From Setaria digitata (Eukaryota; Nematoda; Chromadorea; Rhabditida; Setariidae), in the NCBI GenBank assembly GCA_003640385.1, contig RCAB01000131.1:78497-142496 (forward strand): a stretch of DNA of 64,000 nt. Reading direction: 5' to 3'. The notes under the pieces are model-generated. The model was not told the DNA's origin and searched no databases. It worked only from the letters and a program-made list of their open reading frames with translations. Below are positions 62,401-64,000 of this stretch, one piece after another (the stretch's first letter is position 1; the number at the start of each line of letters is the position of its first letter). The position numbers were made by a program, and so were the translations under genes.

Positions 62401-62496
62401 CGCCTTCAAAAAGCAGCAGCTCAAGATTATAGGGCGTATAGCTTAGCAGTCTTTACTTGGTTAAGAGTAGAAGAGAGCAAGGATGGAAATGAGTAG
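59420..62496 (+). CDS. BTB-BACK domain protein without Kelch repeats (about 372 aa)
   Basis: Exons 59602-59730, 59886-59944, 60038-60150, 60653-60726, 60972-61268, 61458-61730 and 62392-62496 join with phases 0,2,1,0,0,0 and stop at TAG. A first exon 59420-59488 (MKILESLCCHKCYNKFPPQT) fits in phase 0 but is less certain. A BTB/POZ-like fold is suggested by the order CAHSIYIRELINKTG, AVQFMRTGSLQFDSTAMQD, FFRIAQLSRLVESFL. A BACK-like helical domain follows: SNELYWLLARDAQ, EDAACQRFQIIMRWIQFQEQ, FAKAIRLFSCVHFEHMRPEI. The protein ends soon after (LAVFTWLRVEESKDGNE), with no Kelch repeats. Such proteins are often substrate adaptors of Cullin-3 ubiquitin ligases; that role is inferred from family. 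Domain calls rest on pattern reading, the gene model on exact phases. Confidence 0.75.
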
Positions 62497-63051
62497 AAAA
62501 TGAAGGAACTATGGGAATATGCACAGTATTTTGCCTGTTTTAAAATAAATGAAATTAACTGTAGCAGAACTTCGCAAAACAAGACGAAATATTCCTATCT
62601 GCTGTGAATTACCATTCATCATACTATCATTAACTATGATTATTCGTGCGAATATTTGTAGATGCACCTACATTTACAGCTACTCTCGATATTCGTAGCT
62701 ACCACTCAAAGCTGTCCGCTTTCATTTAAATTTCAGACAAGTGTTGGCAAATTACCGTTATTATTATGTGAATAGCTGCCTTGAGCCGGACGATTTTCAT
62801 GGTGATCTGCGAGCGAATTAAAATTTGGCTTGTTAAAAGTAGCTCCTATTCAATTATTAAAAAGAATTGAGTCGCGGTGGAAGTGTCTGGGATGGAGGGG
62901 GGAGAGTGAGTATAATTTCTGAAGTGGGTTGAAATAAGTTAGTTCTGGCTTCAGTTGGGCCTGATCATTTAACCTTGGTTCATCGTTAAGAGTTTGCCAA
63001 AGGTCAGTCGCTGAATGACGCAGATAATTGATTTGTAGATTTATTATCAGG
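62497..63051. other. short intergenic region
   Basis: About 0.55 kb between two + strand genes. A ttattatcag acceptor immediately before the next ATG suggests a trans-splice site or a 5' UTR intron end. Nothing else recognised. Confidence 0.4.
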
Positions 63052-63960
63052 ATGGTTACAACAAGAAATAGGAAAAGGACAGATGAAAATAATGAAAATA
63101 AGGTATTTTGCTTTATTTAAATATTTATAATCATACATGTTCCTTAAAGTTACCGTATTATCAAAGGGATGAAAACAACGCCATTGTTTCTGTAGTTAGT
63201 TCTTCTATGTATTGCATTATTTTCTTGATTATTTCATTTCGTTTGCTCGAAAACGCAAGTAGTGTGTTTAAACTTAAGATTGGACTTGGCAGCAGGAGGA
63301 TCTCGAGTGGGCTAAACATTTCTTTCTTAATTTCAAATTAAAATTTCTGAACATACTGTCTTATTTACCAAAGAAACAAGAGAAAAAAAGTTCATTTGTT
63401 AGTATTTAATAAATATGGTTTTCAGAATGAACGGAATGAAAGTCATCGGAATGGTGAACAAACTGTTGCAGCGATACCTGTAAGAATTACAGTTACGATT
63501 AACTGTAAAATATCAAATCATATTTTTTCAATGATCGGAGAAATTCCTGACTTTGACTTCTTTTTCAGAGTGTTTCCGCAAGTAACGAAGAGGGCGAATT
63601 GGTAGAAAATGAGAATGGCAGTGAAAAACGTGATATAGCAGCTAAAGCTGGTAATTTATAGAAGTTTTCATTGCTTTCATTTTACAATTGATTACTTGGT
63701 TTACGAAAATTTGGCTGGTACGTCATGAAAAGGGAATATTTGGAAGATATTATTCAATGTATATGTTTCTGTTTCCAGATAAAATGCTAAATGAAACTTC
63801 AAGAAAAAGTCGAAAAGAAGATTCTAGTAGTAGTGTGAGGGACCGGAAGCGTAGGCGATCGCGATCCAGTGAATCTGACAGTGATGCCAGTCGAGAGGAT
63901 TCAAGAATGCGGTCGAAGAGGAAGTATTCAAGTCATAAAGATATCAAGTCGACGAAAAAG
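63052..63960 (+). CDS. RS-rich nuclear protein, 5' part, cut by window end
   Basis: Exons 63052-63102, 63426-63479, 63569-63650 and 63779-63960 join with phases 0,0,1,0 and give the first 123 codons; the last donor AAAAAG/gtgatt leads to an intron that runs off the window. The start ATG follows an acceptor-like ttatcag. The protein begins MVTTRNRKRTDENNENK, is Asn/Glu-rich, then basic and Arg/Ser-rich: DRKRRRSRSSESDSDASRED and RSKRKYSSHKD, as in splicing factors and in the N-termini of CDK12- or PRP4-type kinases. The domain that would decide the family lies beyond the window. Confidence 0.75.
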
Positions 63961-63974
63961 GTGATTGAGAATTC

Positions 63975-64000
63975 GATTTTATTTTATTTTATTTTATTTT
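63975..64000. repeat. (ATTTT)n simple repeat
   Basis: Five tandem copies of ATTTT at the very end of the window, inside the last visible intron of the RS-rich gene. Confidence 0.9.

Overview
The window looks like nuclear DNA of a nematode, probably a clade III spirurid or filarial worm; this is an inference, not a species call. The evidence is AT-rich sequence with long non-coding stretches, small exons, many short introns ending in (T)TTTCAG, one 12-base match to the 3' end of spliced leader 1, and protein families arranged as in C. elegans (tandem acl-type acyltransferases). No bacterial, viral, CRISPR or rRNA feature was seen. Gene models were built by hand from splice signals, reading phase and protein sense. 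Where phases close exactly the model is strong; where they do not, the entry says so.

Left part (1-27 kb): a small + strand gene (1798-2623, 108 aa); scattered - strand exons of a spectrin-repeat-like protein (2.9-11.2 kb); a seven-exon + strand gene of unknown function (7589-9962, 230 aa) whose introns contain one of those - strand exons; then about 16 kb of mostly non-coding DNA with a few orphan exon candidates at 19.4, 23.5 and 25.3 kb.

Middle (27-47 kb): two tandem - strand lysocardiolipin/lysophospholipid acyltransferase genes (27351-29798 and 32959-36032), both with complete six-exon models; a multi-exon - strand gene of unknown family (36658-41368); a - strand gene with W-rich coiled coils (42428-44.1 kb); and, divergently, a complete 252-aa steroid 5-alpha-reductase gene on the + strand (44839-46638).

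Right part (47-64 kb): a - strand gene tentatively like the abscission regulator ANCHR/ZFYVE19 (47645-49511), the mitochondrial ribosomal protein L49 gene (50762-52151), a RING/B-box E3 ligase gene with an apparent GC-AG intron (54276-57239), two orphan - strand first-exon candidates, a + strand BTB-BACK protein (59420-62496), and the 5' end of an RS-rich nuclear protein gene cut by the window end (63052-64000).

The lipid and steroid genes are separate housekeeping functions; no operon-like close spacing was seen. Five single N bases are each flanked by near-identical direct copies of 24-149 bp. These look like unmerged contig overlaps and must be collapsed before gene prediction.
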